Assembly: GCA_003864495.1 (NCBI GenBank)
Contig: ML133378.1
Span: 1,211,009-1,275,008, forward strand
From: Nemopilema nomurai
Taxonomy: Eukaryota > Cnidaria > Scyphozoa > Rhizostomeae > Rhizostomatidae
Direction of reading: 5' to 3'
Length of the DNA: 64,000 nucleotides
The translations under genes and the position numbers were made by a program. The notes below the pieces were generated by a model. The model saw nothing but the letters and a program-made list of their open reading frames with translations, was not told where the DNA came from and made no database searches. Each line of letters opens with the position of its first letter. Position 1 is the first letter of the stretch. Positions 12,146 through 26,000 of this stretch are shown here, one piece after another.

Positions 12146-12832
12146 CCTCTTATTTTCCTTTTTCTTTCAAATTCTTTTTGCATGCAGTTTTCAAGTCTAG
12201 CCAATTTCTTTGCCAGCCAGTTTCCTTAGAAAATCTTTCTGCTTTTATTTTATTATTTCAAGCAGTCAATCTTAATAGAGAAGCATGCCTTTCACGCAAC
12301 AGCATACCAACTGAAGTGTTCTGCTTTCTAACAATATTCCACTAAACAGAAGCTTACTCGGGAAGAAAAGTCTTTCCAACGATCAATTACATTTCAGAGA
12401 GAATACCTCGAGCAAAGACGGTGCAGAGTTTGGTCAATCTTGGGCACCTTTTCAAGCTTCGAGATTTTACAGAATCGAGGTGTGTTTCTCTTTTCCTTGA
12501 ATTTACAGCGTCTGTTCGTGTTGCTGCGGTATTTTTCGACACCTTGCTGCATCTTACTCCACTGCTGCTGCAATCGTCAGCTTTTCTATACTGACAAGCA
12601 CGTTTTAACCCGGTTTTCAATACTGTCCCAAACATGGGTACGCTTCGTAGGGCATGGATCTGCATCAACATAGCCTCCCAGCACCCTTCAAGGTGACGAA
12701 GTTGCTTACGGTAGGGGCGAGATTGACCTTCTCCGGGCTGCATGTCGCTCTACCTGTGCGTCTGTCGCAAAAAGAAGCAACGTGTCGTCTTGTTCAAGCA
12801 AGAAGAGTAGGCATTACTTTACTAGTCATGTC

Positions 12833-12952
12833 GCCTACGGCCATACCACCATGAATACACCGGTTCTCGTCCGATCACCGAAGTTAAGCATGGTAGGGCC
12901 AGGTCAGTACCTGGATGGGTGACCGCCTGGGAACACCTGGTGTTGTAGGCTT
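12833..12952 (+). rRNA. 5S rRNA, copy 9
   Basis: A 120-nt gene identical by eye to copy 1, with the usual terminator T-runs. Confidence 0.97.
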
Positions 12953-13639
12953 CCTCTTATTTTCCTTTTTCTTTCAAATTCTTTTTGCATGCAGTTTTCA
13001 AGTCTAGCCAATTTCTTTGCCAGCCAGTTTCCTTAGAAAATCTTTCTGCTTTTATTTTATATTATTTCAAGCAGTCAATCTTAATAGAGAAGCATGCCTT
13101 TCACGCAACAGCATACCAACTGAAGTGTTCTGCTTTCTAACAATATTCCACTAAACAGAAGCTTACTCGGGAAGAAAAGTCTTTCCAACGATCAATTACA
13201 TTTCAGAGAGAATACCTCGAGCAAAGACGGTGCAGAGTTTGGTCAATCTTGGGCACCTTTTCAAGCTTCGAGATTTTACAGAATCGAGGTGTGTTTCTCT
13301 TTTCCTTGAATTTACAGCGTCTGTTCGTGTTGCTGCGGTATTTTTCGACACCTTGCTGCATCTTACTCCACTGCTGCCAATCGTCAGCTTTTCTATACTG
13401 ACAAGCACGTTTTAACCCGGTTTTCAATACTGTCCCAAACATGGGTACGCTTCGTAGGGCATGGATCTGCATCAACATAGCCTCCCAGCACCCTTCAAGG
13501 TGACGAAGTTGCTTACGGTAGGGGCGAGATTGACCTTCTCCGGGCTGCATGTCGCTCTACCTGTGCGTCTGTCGCAAAAAGAAGCAACGTGTCGTCTTGT
13601 TCAAGCAAGAAGAGTAGGCATTACTTTACTAGTCATGTC

Positions 13640-13759
13640 GCCTACGGCCATACCACCATGAATACACCGGTTCTCGTCCGATCACCGAAGTTAAGCATGG
13701 TAGGGCCAGGTCAGTACCTGGATGGGTGACCGCCTGGGAACACCTGGTGTTGTAGGCTT
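13640..13759 (+). rRNA. 5S rRNA, copy 10
   Basis: A 120-nt gene identical by eye to copy 1. Its upstream spacer lacks three bases of the CTGCTGCTGCAATCG stretch near 13375. Confidence 0.97.
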
Positions 13760-14444
13760 CCTCTTATTTTCCTTTTTCTTTCAAATTCTTTTTGCATGCA
13801 GTTTTCAAGTCTAGCCAATTTCTTTGCCAGCCAGTTTCCTTAGAAAATCTTTCTGCTTTTATTTTATATTATTTCAAGCAGTCAATCTTAATAGAGAAGC
13901 ATGCCTTTCACGCAACAGCATACCAACTGAAGTGTTCTGCTTTCTAACAATATTCCACTAAACAGAAGCTTACTCGGGAAGAAAAGTCTTTCCAACGATC
14001 AATTACATTTCAGAGAGAATACCTCGAGCAAAGACGGTGCAGAGTTTGGTCAATCTTGGGCACTTTTCAAGCTTCGAGATTTTACAGAATCGAGGTGTTT
14101 CTCTTTTCCTTGAATTTACAGCGTCTGTTCGTGTTGCTGCGGTATTTTTCGACACCTTGCTGCATCTTACTCCACTGCTGCTGCAATCGTCAGCTTTTCT
14201 ATACTGACAAGCACGTTTTAACCCGGTTTCAATACTGTCCCAAACATGGGTACGCTTCGTAGGGCATGGATCTGCATCAACATAGCCTCCCAGCACCCTT
14301 CAAGGTGACGAAGTTGCTTACGGTAGGGGCGAGATTGACCTTCTCCGGGCTGCATGTCGCTCTACCTGTGCGTCTGTCGCAAAAAGAAGCAACGTGTCGT
14401 CTTGTTCAAGCAAGAAGAGTAGGCATTACTTTACTAGTCATGTC

Positions 14445-14564
14445 GCCTACGGCCATACCACCATGAATACACCGGTTCTCGTCCGATCACCGAAGTTAAG
14501 CATGGTAGGGCCAGGTCAGTACCTGGATGGGTGACCGCCTGGGAACACCTGGTGTTGTAGGCTT
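14445..14564 (+). rRNA. 5S rRNA, copy 11 (last)
   Basis: A 120-nt gene identical by eye to copy 1. The spacer after it runs to about 15229 and then breaks into unrelated sequence, so no further 5S gene follows. Confidence 0.97.
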
Positions 14565-15229
14565 CCTCTTATTTTCCTTTTTCTTTCAAATTCTTTTTGC
14601 ATGCAGTTTTCAAGTCTAGCCAATTTCTTTGCCAGCCAGTTTCCTTAGAAAATCTTTCTGCTTTTATTTTATATTATTTCAAGCAGTCAATCTTAATAGA
14701 GAAGCATGCCTTTCACGCAACAGCATACCAACTGAAGTGTTCTGCTTTCTAACAATATTCCACTAAACAGAAGCTTACTCGGGAAGAAAAGTCTTTCCAA
14801 CGATCAATTACATTTCAGAGAGAATACCTCGAGCAAAGACGGTGCAGAGTTTGGTCAATCTTGGGCACCTTTTCAAGCTTCGAGATTTTACAGAATCGAG
14901 GTGTGTTTCTCTTTTCCTTGAATTTACAGCGTCTGTTCGTGTTGCTGCGGTATTTTTCGACACCTTGCTGCATCTTACTCCACTGCTGCCGCAATCGTCA
15001 GCTTTTCTATACTGACAAGCACGTTTTAACCCGGTTTTCAATACTGTCCCAAACATGGGTACGCTTCGTAGGGCATGGATCTGCATCAACATAGCCTCCC
15101 AGCACCCTTCAAGGTGACGAAGTTGCTTACGGTAGGGGCGAGATTGACCTTCTCCGGGCTGCATGTCGCTCTACCTGTGCGTCTGTCGCAAAAAGAAGCA
15201 ACGTGTTGTCTTGTTCAAGCAAGAAGAGT

Positions 15230-17560
15230 AGAGTGGTTTCTCTTTGTCCTTGACCTAATCTTACCCGACGGTCTGATTCCATGCACAACTGCTATGGTCT
15301 GCTCTAGTCTATTGTCCCAATGAGTGGTTTTGCTCTGTTTAGGAGCTAACCGTTATTCGTTCTTCTCGCAACTAATGCTTTGCATAGTGACTGGCTCGCG
15401 GCGTGACTTTTCTATTTTATCACATAAAAATTTGGGTACACATTTATCTTTTATCAAACTTTCTTGTTTTGTGTGATTTGAACTGATCTAGTCTGTTTTC
15501 TACATGGAAAAGGGAAAGGCCCAACTTCGTAGATTTAGTTTTTGGTACGTACTTAATTTGGCAGACTTTTATTATACACTTTCGTGTCAAAGGTAAGAGG
15601 CTTTAAGTTTAATAAAAACAAATTTTTTTGTTTTAAGTAGCTGGATTTAAAGTATGTTCTCTTCGAATGAAACTTAATCATCCTCTGTTCAGGTGGAATT
15701 TAATCCTGAAATATCATGTAGGCTTGCTTTACAAGATGATTCAATTAGAAATCTTTTTCGACTTGCTTCTGTTTGCTCCGCTAATTACTTCGCAGTCTTT
15801 TGCATAGCCAGAGCTCGTGTTTGTTGCTGTTGTCTGATGTGCCAATAGAATAGAACGACCTCTTGTGATATACTCAGCTGTCAAACCCAGCTGACGTGGT
15901 CAACAACACCTGAACACCTATGCCTACCACAGGGAAACTTTGTTGATTAATTCAATCATATGCAAGGTCTCTAAAAGGCTGCAGTTTTAATGATAAATGT
16001 TTAATGACTCGATAGGCTTTAAATCGAGCTGAGAAAGATATTGGTGAATACTTACGATTTGGAGAAGGGTCATGTATTACATAAAATCTTTTTTCCAGTG
16101 CTAATATCGTTGGTTTGCGTCTAGAAATGATCCTGGGACAAGTTGAGGGGACAGACATGCGGCCCCGTTCACTTATTTTGGTCATTAGAATAGTCCCAGA
16201 ACTTCATGAAAACATTCTGCGGCTTTCAAAATTTGCTGGTTTAGTAATAATAACGCTGGTTTGAAAGCTAGGCTAGGTAGACTGATCGACAGGTAGACTG
16301 ATCGATTCTCCTAAATCATGAGATACAATATATGAAAACAGTAAAACAAGCTATCAATAATTCTGAGTTTTGATTGGATCAATGGCCGCAAGAAACAACA
16401 TGAAACAACAATCTACAGGGCCACAATGCTTAATATTGTTTTGCTGTTCAGTTTCCAAGCCACAGGCTTACTAAGAGCTAAGAGCGTCAACATCACTTGT
16501 TTCAGCTGCTTTCAATAAGCAACCTAAAACTACAAGTAAAGATAATCAAATATTTATCTTGGCAGTCCTTTTCAATATTTATATCAATTTATGAAGTTCT
16601 GCCAATTCTGCCATTTTGTAACTCACGATTCATTTTGCGTCAAAAGATCATTCGAAACAATTGAATCTGCGTGAATCTGTCCATATTATCATTTTGAACC
16701 AAAAATGGCCATGAATTCCTTCTTTGCTTCCTTTTCGAGTGGACGGCTGTAATCAGAACGGAAAGAATAATGTAGTTTCACTTGCGCAATTAAAATGCAC
16801 TTTCGGATGAGATCATTGAAGTTTCGCAAGACTAATCAAACTTTCACAGGTGCTTCGTTGAGCAACTGTTATTATAGAATCATCAGTTCGTCAGGCCCTC
16901 CTTAATCCGTATGCGACAATCATCGGCAAGAACGCAATCAGTAGTGGTTTTAGAGACGAATCGACTCAAATTCATCTGCGGGGCCTTGGGATTTCTTTGT
17001 CAACCCAAAATTTTTCTTTAAGTTCTTTTTCCTCACTAGAATTGCTATCCATAAAGGTTTTGCCTTCAAAAAAAGAGATTCATTCTATAAAGAGCCATTT
17101 ACAAAATATACGATAATGAAAAAGTTTTTTCAAAAATATTTTTGTGCCAATATTTTGCTTTTTCCTCTGGAAAACTGTCAATTATAGAGGAGATGTCAAT
17201 GCTTCTGAATTGCTAATTAAAAAGGGTGATTTTTAACGCTTTGATTTTTGAAGAAACCAACGCACCAATAAGAAGCACAGGGTGTCTTCAAAAATTTCCT
17301 GTGATAATCTTTTTTAGCTGCATTGGACTCCATAGGCGTCTCAAAAGTACGGGGCTGGAATCAATCCTACCAAGCTCCCCTTAATTTCCCATAGAGTGTT
17401 AGCATTGAAGAAAAGCTTGATCTAGAGCAATGGACAACGGAGCTAAGCTGAATGACTGTTGCAGCAATAGTATTCATCAGCTTTGTCAAAATGCTCATTT
17501 CCATAATCAATGTGCTTGGATTGTCATCCCGAAGGCAACTTGCACACTAGCCTAACTCTC
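15230..17560. other. Intergenic, no gene recognised
   Basis: Unique AT-rich sequence to the right of the 5S cluster. A short direct duplication (GGTAGACTGATCGA twice) lies near 16275-16302. Short open frames on both strands lack splice context or recognisable motifs. Confidence 0.6.
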
Positions 17561-17565
17561 GTTTC

Positions 17566-17602
17566 AGTGCACGTTTGAGAATCCATGCACGTTTGAGAAT
17601 CC
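17566..17602 (+). repeat. Short tandem duplication (TGCACGTTTGAGAATCC twice)
   Basis: A 17-base block is repeated immediately with one or two bases between the copies. It lies just before the transposon-like repeat that begins near 17612. Confidence 0.75.
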
Positions 17603-17611
17603 TTTGACAAG

Positions 17612-17925
17612 GGCGGATCCAGCGTTTGATTTTAGGGAGGGAGAACGATTCTGTCAGAACACTATGAATTAAGGAAAATTCATTATTACGATAGGCATCC
17701 AAACGAAATAGCAAAATAATCATATTGACAGGATGTCACAATGCAAGTGACAACTGTCACATTTGTTGGTAGTCAGCCGTCGATTTTGAGATTAAGATGG
17801 TTCTTAAATTAATCTTGGTGTAACACAATACAAGGTGTAAATTCGCCTTAAGATACAAACATCATTAAATCTTCCTTGATGTGTGTTGCTTCATCGTAAA
17901 TTTTAACAAGAACGAAGATGCATGC
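17612..17925 (+). mobile_element. Transposon-like dispersed repeat, left part
   Basis: It starts with GGGCGGATCCAGCG, a terminal sequence of the kind seen in non-autonomous DNA transposons. The inner stretch at about 17820-17915 matches 57890-57985 closely (shared GTAAATTCGCCTTA, TGTTGCTTCATC, CAACAAGAA blocks). The two copies are in the same orientation. The present copy keeps the left end; the one near 58 kb keeps the GGATC-containing right end in inverted form. No transposase is seen in either. Confidence 0.5.
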
Positions 17926-20900
17926 CTGCTCGATTTGTTTCATGAAGTGCAGAAAATTGAGAGCTCATTCTCTCCTTTAGCTTAAAGCTCAGCAGAATAG
18001 TTCAGGAGACATCTTTCTTCCGGTCTGACAAGTTCCTTACCTTGCCTGTGGCTGTTTCTTCGAATAAAGAAAAATAAGAAGCAAATAAGAGAAGCAAAGA
18101 TGTTTCAAGCAAGCAGAAAATAAAGACAACAAGTGGTGGGCTGATGTCACATGCTGTTAATCTCTCTTCCGAATGCACGTGAGACACTGTTGGTCCACGT
18201 TTGGCAGCTGTTAGCTTTTGAGAACGTCCCAGGATTCAGTGGGAGTGGGCAGCCCACGATGCTTTGATGATTGCGATGGTACTGACGGTATAGCATAGGA
18301 GCCGATTGCAATTTGAACAACAATACGTTACATTTGTTGAATTTTCAAGTTTACAGACTTACTGCAAGAAAGCGCTATGTGATTGTTTTGGATTTTCTTA
18401 TTTATTTAGTACTGAGCACAAAAAGGCTTCCTCTGGCTGGTGTTCAATGTTTATCTAAGCTTTTATAAATGACATAATCGAGTTAATCTAAGCAAATGAT
18501 ATACTATTGGGCATTGACACAAAAATCGAGGTTGATTAGATTTAAGATAAGATTGACCAAAAGTTTATTAACATTTATCTCTTTGGTTATAATCTTTTTT
18601 AAAAAGTTCTTTCATATATGCTGATATTGTCATTTGAGAGTTAATTCACTCTTACAACTACCATCACCATAAAACACCAAATGATATAATCTAGGTTTTT
18701 ACAGTATTTTCCGTATTCGCATCGTTGAATGGTACTTCGCTCTGCACAATCAATCAACTTACAATTATTCTGGCATCAAACAGATTTAACGGACGCATGC
18801 ATCAAATTATTATTTACAAGGTGAAACGTTTAGAAAAATTACTGCAACCGTATAAGATATGTGTCTAAATATTTTTGAATAAAAGTGAGTTGAGCCAATG
18901 CAGCAAGCGCGAGCTGATTGTTGATTTGAAATTAAAGATGGGCCATGTGAGAAGCACAGTCAACGATAGAACAGGACACAATCTATTTAAATTCAAAGCT
19001 GCCAAGTCAGTTTCTCGGTTGTTTTCAGCATTCGATGTAGAGCGAGGTGCCGAAGGAACAGCCGCAGCCTGACGAGTTATACATAATTTTGAAAAACCAC
19101 AAGAAATGCATGTTCAGGTTTTGACACATATATTACCAATTTGTACCTATTCGTTGATGTTCCCACAAAATAGCATGATAGGTATCGAGGCTGTTAGTGT
19201 CTCACGATGAAGATTTCCTTCTTTCAAAGGAATTTTCTTGCAGCCTTGGTTGCGTGATATGGAATATTGCATTGATTAACACCAGCTCCTATCTTCATAA
19301 ACCTTCATAAAGGTCTTTTGCTAAACACTCTCTGGAAGATGTTGCTCTGGAAGATTATTGTTCTATCCTTAAGAGTATGTCTAACTTTGGCAGTAGTGTA
19401 GCTAGGTTGGTAACAGGTCTTATGATGGCTTTGAAGGATTAAGCACAATGGAATCAGATGTTTCTCAATCTCTTTAATTTCAAACACAGCTTAATTGCTG
19501 TGTCAGAATTCTGGTGGGATTAGCTGGCGTGAGATTCAAGGATATTCATGAACCCAGATCGCTTTTAGAATCTACTTCTTCAATATCCGAGATTGCTGTG
19601 GAATTTGCATGTTTTGATAATGATCTGCACTGGGTACTTTAGAGATTTGCATAAACCTAATTGATCAATACCAGCATGAAGCTGTTTTGGCAACGTAGCG
19701 CCGTAATCGAAAGCAAATCTCAGCTGGAATTCGTATTGAAACTAATGCTACAATTGCGTTTTGATAGCTGGTACTTGAAGACTTCCCATGAAGATTTTAA
19801 TTACTATGAATTGTTCTTGGTTGTTTTGAAAACCCATTTTTTTCATTTTGTCATGTCAGCATTGGTACAGCATTTGGAAATTCACAAAATGCTTAAAATC
19901 TGCCCAAAATGTTATCTTCGAAATAAACAACAGAAGTGAGCGATGCTAATAAAGCAACAGAACCAAGTGAGCGTCTAGAAAAGAGGAAGGCCAATAAGAG
20001 CTTTACCTATTACCAGTAAGAGCTCCACATTTTCTATTATTCTAGCGGACTATGTGCTATTTTCGTATTAAAATTAATATTTTCCGTTGACAGGACAGGT
20101 TTTCTCCGGGAAGGTAGTTGAATTTTGGCGGAGAAAATAATGGTTAACTTTCCAGTACTTGTACGGTATCATTTCTGGGGAGGTGAATGACTAAATCAGA
20201 ATGAAAAGTAAAATTTGACCGGGTGCACATGTGTATGCTTCTTTATGACACTTTGATCCAAATCGCTTTTTGTTCTAAACTTGTTATCAGATCGGTGGTC
20301 TAGCCCCGATTTCAGATTCACGCCAATTCACGCCAAGTTGGGTTATCGCGAAAATTTTAGTTCAGGGACATCCAAAATTTATAAACGAGGAATTTGTTGC
20401 GAGACAATCGATTCCGATTTTTTTGTACTGGGGAACGACTTGCCTTGACCGGAAGAGGATTTTACGAAATTTAATACGCCGGGGAATTCACCAGAGCGGG
20501 ATAAGCCAGTGCACTCAACCAATGAAATTGCAACCCTCAGTTTTGTGACAACTATTTTGAGGTGTTTTTTTACCGGCCAAGTTTGCATCCAAATACGCCA
20601 AAGGATGAGATCTGGGAAAACTTTCTCGCCACCCATGATGCTCATCTTCTTCTGGATTCCAAGAAATCCGCACAAATGCCAAGTATTACATTGCCATAGA
20701 TCACAGTCAGATCAAAGATAAAGATGTCTTTAACGACATGTACGTCCCAATCTTCCAGTATTGACCCACAAAATATGCCTTGTACAAAATAGCAGTCGCC
20801 TTAGCTGTGAACAGCAATGCTACTTTTCGAGCTGCCGAGATGCATTCCCAGGAAGAAAGGAAATCGCACTGCTGAATACGAAACAGAGACTGTATGCCTG

Positions 20901-22600
20901 CCTGGAAGCAAAGCCTGCCGGGGAATGACGGGGTGCTATTAACTGCGTTGGCAGGGCAGGTGTTTTGAAACTTCGAACGTCATTGCAGATTCAGACACCG
21001 AAAACTTTAAAACGCCTGGCAGAGAATCCAGCATCCGCAGTGAATGTGGTTTTAGGAAAACGCAATCAAGATAAATTTTGATCCGCCTTCGACCAACAAG
21101 TTGCTTGGTCAAGTGACGTCATCAAGCCGGCTCAGTTGCCTTTGAAAGAGAACCAGCCCCCTAAACACCACGCCCCTCCCCTCCCGCCACGTCTCATCTA
21201 CAATCTAAGTATTTGAACAAATGTTTTCCCTCTTTAAAAGGGCCTTGTTTAAGCAAAGTGAACCAGCATTCTACCAATTGAGTTGATACCAACTTCTTGG
21301 AAAAGCAAGAACCATAATCAACTCAACGTCAATTTGTTATCCAATTAATTTTATTCCATCACAACGATATGAATACGCAACGTATAATGATTAACATAAG
21401 AAGCACTCGTGTTATTGATTATCTGAGTCCATAAAGTGAATTCCAATTTCTTCGCTTAACCTAATCCTGTCCCAATACCTTTACATGCCGATGCATGTTT
21501 GACATAGCCTGGGCCCTTGGGGTCTGGGACTCAGGCTAGTTTGACAATAAATATCAGCATAAACCAATTAAAATGCCCTGTTTATTTGAAATTGCCTTGG
21601 GTTGGTGGTGCCTCGTGAAATTCATGAATAATTGAGAAGATAAATTATAAAAACCGTAAAATTCTGCTTTTAAACCGGGAATGCTCTTGTGGTCTACAAT
21701 ACAAAAGTCAAGTTTCATTCTATTTATAATGATTGGACTCCTTTCCAACAAAGAAGTTTCGTTGTAGATGAATTTTCTGATCAATGTGGTGCTTGGTATG
21801 TAGCAAGCACTGCACAAAGATCAGTGGATAGAATATGGCAGCATGTTCCCACGAGCATCAGGAAGGAAGCCTTCGCAGAAATGGAGTAGGCACTTTGAAT
21901 TCCCAATATGCGCAATGCCCAAACTTAGCGCCATTCGACTTTAGGGCCATTTGTTTGTGACAATTCCACATGCGATTCTCAATGGGCAAGCAAGGTCATA
22001 TTATCAAAGCTTTGAAGTCTGTCTTTATATCTATGCAATAATTGATCCCATTCTATATAGACCGAAAGGGTTCGTCTTTTAACATGGATTCTTCTAAAGG
22101 AGGTGTGAAGTTTATGTTGATTGGTCCTTAGACAGCCAATCATGCGCTAGTTACCAAAGTTTCCAACATGGCTTTTGATGCGCAACTGGTTGTATACGCT
22201 AGCAGCTTTCGTTCGCTTTTCTACGAATGCATACCCGAAAGGGTCTATCGGGCAAAGAAATTTTGCAAAATTAAGAATCCACATTCCTTTGCAATTGTAA
22301 AGATAAGCCATCGCCTTAGTCTTTTCTGCGTTTGAACCGACTGAATTTTTCTGCTCGCGAACAAAAGCCCTTAAGAATGTTGCTCCATATTGCGTATTAT
22401 CATTCGCAATCAAGATTTTGCCAGCGAAAAACTTGCTTTTAAACAACTGCCTTTTCTGTCGATAAAATTAAGGCGTATTAAATTGAAGAACAAGTGGCAG
22501 TTCGAGCTGTGTGGAATTTTGCCAAAACTGAGCATATTTTCACACAAAAAACAGACATCGCCTTATTCTCGTGAATCTTTCGAAATTTTTCATCCGTCTC
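17926..22600. other. Intergenic, no gene recognised
   Basis: No convincing exon. The stretch at about 20860-21200 has unusually long readable pieces in shifting frames and could be a decayed coding element, but I recognise no family. A CRE-like TGACGTCA lies near 21114 without a gene beside it. Confidence 0.5.
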
Positions 22601-22617
22601 ATGAATTGTTCGTCCGT

Positions 22618-23010
22618 CTCAACTTTTTTTTTTTTTTTTCTTGATTTTTTTTGCTATTCTACTTACTTTCGTAAGGCTCATGGGGCCTTCATAAGTATCA
22701 TTTCCTTTTATCTTATTCAATTTCATTTCAATTTATTCTATTTCATTCACTCTACGTTATTTCATTGCATTTTGTTTTATAATATTTGATTATACTTTGT
22801 TTAATTTTATTTTGGCTTATTATATTCCATTTGATTTTTGTTTCATTATCTTGACTTTTTATATTTCATTCCTTTTAACTTTGTTATATTCTAAGCAATG
22901 GTTAATCATATTTCGTTTTACTTTACTACTTATCATTCTATGTATTCTATTGTATTCTGTTTTGCTCTATTCTGTTTTATTTCATCTTACTTCGCTTTAT
23001 TTCGATACAG
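22618..23010 (+). repeat. T-rich low-complexity tract
   Basis: A long T-run (22625-22640) is followed by about 370 bases of degenerate TTTATT/TTCATT/TCTATT words. It looks like a decayed simple repeat. The open frames across it encode only Phe/Leu/Ile-rich strings and are not genes. Confidence 0.8.
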
Positions 23011-26000
23011 AAATGTTAAGTGAAGTTAAATCGTATTGATGCACCAACTTTAAAGTGGGTTGCAATGACCTTCAAACGTGCAAGTAATTTCGAGCAAACG
23101 TTCATTAGCAAATAATTAAACGACAGAATGCCAGAATGAATAGGCATTTCCTGTTGGTGTGAATTGAATTTCACAACGGTGTTGTGAAGCGAGTGACCAG
23201 CTTGCAGTTTCTGCAGACGATCGCTACGTTTGATGATTTAGGCGCCTCCAATATTAAGGCTTGTTCATGTTCTAAGCTAAAGAAAGATGGAATCAATATT
23301 GAAGAAGCCTCTTGGCCAATCACTGATTCTATCAAACTATTTTGAAATTAAATTGGCCAGTCATATGAGAACACATAGCTACATGCTTCTTTCTTCTCCA
23401 CCTGTTGGTAGCGGAAGTTGAATCAAGTTTGTCTGCTTTTCGTGTCATTAGCCAAGTGCATTTAGTCTTTTTGGGAGGGAAGTGATCAAATTTACTGAAA
23501 CTTTGTCTGCATTTAGGAAAGAACAATGCACACCAAATTAACCTGGAGTAGGTTTAAGGCACTTCTTATCATTACTCCGCGCCCGTAGAAATAGTTGAAT
23601 CGTCTTCCTTTTTCAAACAAGGTTGGGCACGGCCTTTCAACGCCAGTGTCTCCGAAACAATAAAGTAATGTTCAACTCTCGAAATAGACCGCTCCGCTTT
23701 GTGTGAAAAAGAATGGCTCGGTTTGAATGAAATGAAGTGTAGTAGATGATCCGAAAGTTTAATTTTTTATACGTCTGTATGTGTGCAATTGCCTTTCCAT
23801 GAGTGTTACGTGGGATTGTTAGCGTGTTTGCAAGGGAATAAAGAGAGTTCATTTAACCAGTTGAAATGAGGATGCCTTGCCGGCTTGGTTAGAAGACAAT
23901 GGCGATGAACTTTACAAAATGGTAGGTAGGCCCAACGAGTTTAAAAATACGAATCTCATTGAGAACCAGTCACAATGTTAGTTCAGCTGTTGATGGTAAC
24001 AGCGAGTTGAGACATAAACTGCTGTCAAGTCGGGACATGAACTGATTACCTGTCCACCGATTTCCACCCATGCTGCACCCCCCAGTTTTGCACCTAGCCA
24101 TGTTGAGTGCTTGCATCCGGCTCAATGTGCAGAGCACACTTCATCCACATTACTTGCAATGCTCTTAGGTTTCTTTATTGTCAGCACAAACTATAAGCAG
24201 CAAAGTAGATGCTTTTTGTAACCATACAGCTTTTTAGACACTAATTGTTTGGCGATTTCAAACGTAAAATTGCACGAAGAATGCAGTAAATCTGTTTAGG
24301 ACACGTATCAACTGTCCCCACTAATCCTGCTTTAGAGCAGCTTTTTCACAAAAACTCCCGTTTCTTGACAGACCGAAAGTCTTATGATATTAATCTATGT
24401 TAACACTAATAGCTTCTCTTGAAATTATAACGACATTTGACATGATTTCAAACCAATAAATAATTTGTAGAGGATTATTGTTTCCCCTATCCGGCCTCCA
24501 TTCCTTTGGAAAAACCTCGCATCTACCTTCCTCTAATACGCGGAAATAGGTATTAACAATATGAAGAAGGAAATGCTACATCCGATGCTCTCGAATTTGT
24601 TTTTCAGTTGTTGAAGCTAGACTTACACCCGACCCATGAATATTGCTTGAAGCTGGGCTTCAGCCTCCTTCTCGTAGCGGTCTCTACTTCATAGGCAGAT
24701 CTGCTTGGCCTAAAGCAACCGGTACCTTGAAGACAAAGCGTGGGGACTGCGAGGAGCAAAACAGGTATTGGAAGGCTGGCTTGACCCTTCTCACCGTGTG
24801 CAAACTAAATTTTTGTCCACATAAATTTTACTTCAGTTTCTTATTTTGCAAAAAGTTTCCAGTGATAGTTTGATTAAAATCCCCAAAGACACCACAACTC
24901 AACAAAGAGTCATGACTAGTACTTTGCTGTCAACGCAGAATAGCTCTAGATTCGATCTGCAATGAGTTTAGTTGAATTGCTTGCTAAACCGACAATGCCC
25001 AGCACAGCCTTCCATTTCTAAAACAATTTTATGGTTAATTCCAACCTGGCTCACGCAAAGGCACCAGGCTAGCTCTGTTTGTTCATTGACCTCATGCTGG
25101 GACCTGGACTGGAAAGGCATAGTCACGTGTCATCATCGCTGAATCCCATTTATGGCCTTTCAATCCTTCCCCCGTTAACAGCTGTATAAGTGCATTGCTG
25201 TACGATTGACTTCTTGAAGTTGCTTTGCGTTATCATATGATTTATCTGGTTTGAACTCCTTAATGGTCTCCAATTTAGTCATTTTAACGTAGGAATAGGA
25301 GGCCCAATTTAGCTGTCATTTGACCGTTAAGACCACAGCTCATACTTTGCACAGAACTTCAAGTCAAGATAAACAATCACCGAGTCAAGATGAATTGTCT
25401 CTGACTGTCGTGACAAGATACGGCTTCTAAAAGTCATGGAAATGAACGACTGCTTCAGAAGCTGGCAGGCAATGAGGATTCCACAAATCAAATTATCTGT
25501 GTATAAGTTTTCTTTCAATTTCTGTTTTGCATCCCAGTTTCGATGTCTACGCGCAGGCACTTAGGACTAGGAACTCAAACAATGCACTCAAAACATTCAC
25601 CTACGACTTTTTGACCTTACTGGTAACGCGCAAGCGCTGGATGGCAATCGGGTTTCTGTTCACAACGAGGCGAAGGTAAACAAAACGAGGCCTTTTCTTC
25701 TACTTCCTTTCTTTGAAGATTGCTTAGGCCGACTGATTTAAAGCTTCATTTTGACTTTGAATGGCAAGGAGACACATTAATAACATCTAAAGGAATGTTT
25801 ATCGCTTCTCTAAGTGCAGTTTAAGAAGGCGACAAACTCTGAACAGTGAACGAGTCTTTTCGATCGTATTATTTGGTCCGGGCAGAGGGAGAGACAGAAC
25901 GAAAAAATGTGCCTCCCTTAGCTCAGATCTGATCGAGGCATGATGACGTAATGACCCAGGTTGTGGTGGAGTGCAAATGAATTATTAGCAGCCGAAAATC

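Larger units (their letters stand above)
6034..15229 (+). repeat. Tandem 5S rDNA array, 11 complete genes
   Basis: Units of 805-809 bp (808, 807, 805, 808, 809, 805, 808, 807, 807, 805 between successive gene starts) repeat head to tail. Each has one 120-nt 5S gene and a spacer of about 687 bp that is almost identical between units. Differences are small indels, such as GC dropped from a CAAGCAAGAAG stretch upstream of some genes, and a few substitutions. The left unit begins inside the spacer near 6034; the last spacer stops at about 15229, just before where a twelfth gene would start. Such near-identity is typical of concerted evolution. The long open frames in the spacers are repeated only because the DNA is. 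Confidence 0.95.

Noticed and set aside
6739..15164. Repeated open frames of 66-118 codons on both strands in the 5S units
   Set aside because: They recur only because the spacer recurs, differ in frame after single indels, and run through spacer and gene alike. No motif or start context supports them.
21114..21121. CRE-like TGACGTCA sites here and near 32403, 50184 and 61537
   Set aside because: None lies at a supported promoter; the last is inside receptor coding sequence.
22147..22446. A 99-codon - strand frame
   Set aside because: No recognised motif, no splice signals and no sign of a promoter; length is within chance for AT-rich DNA.
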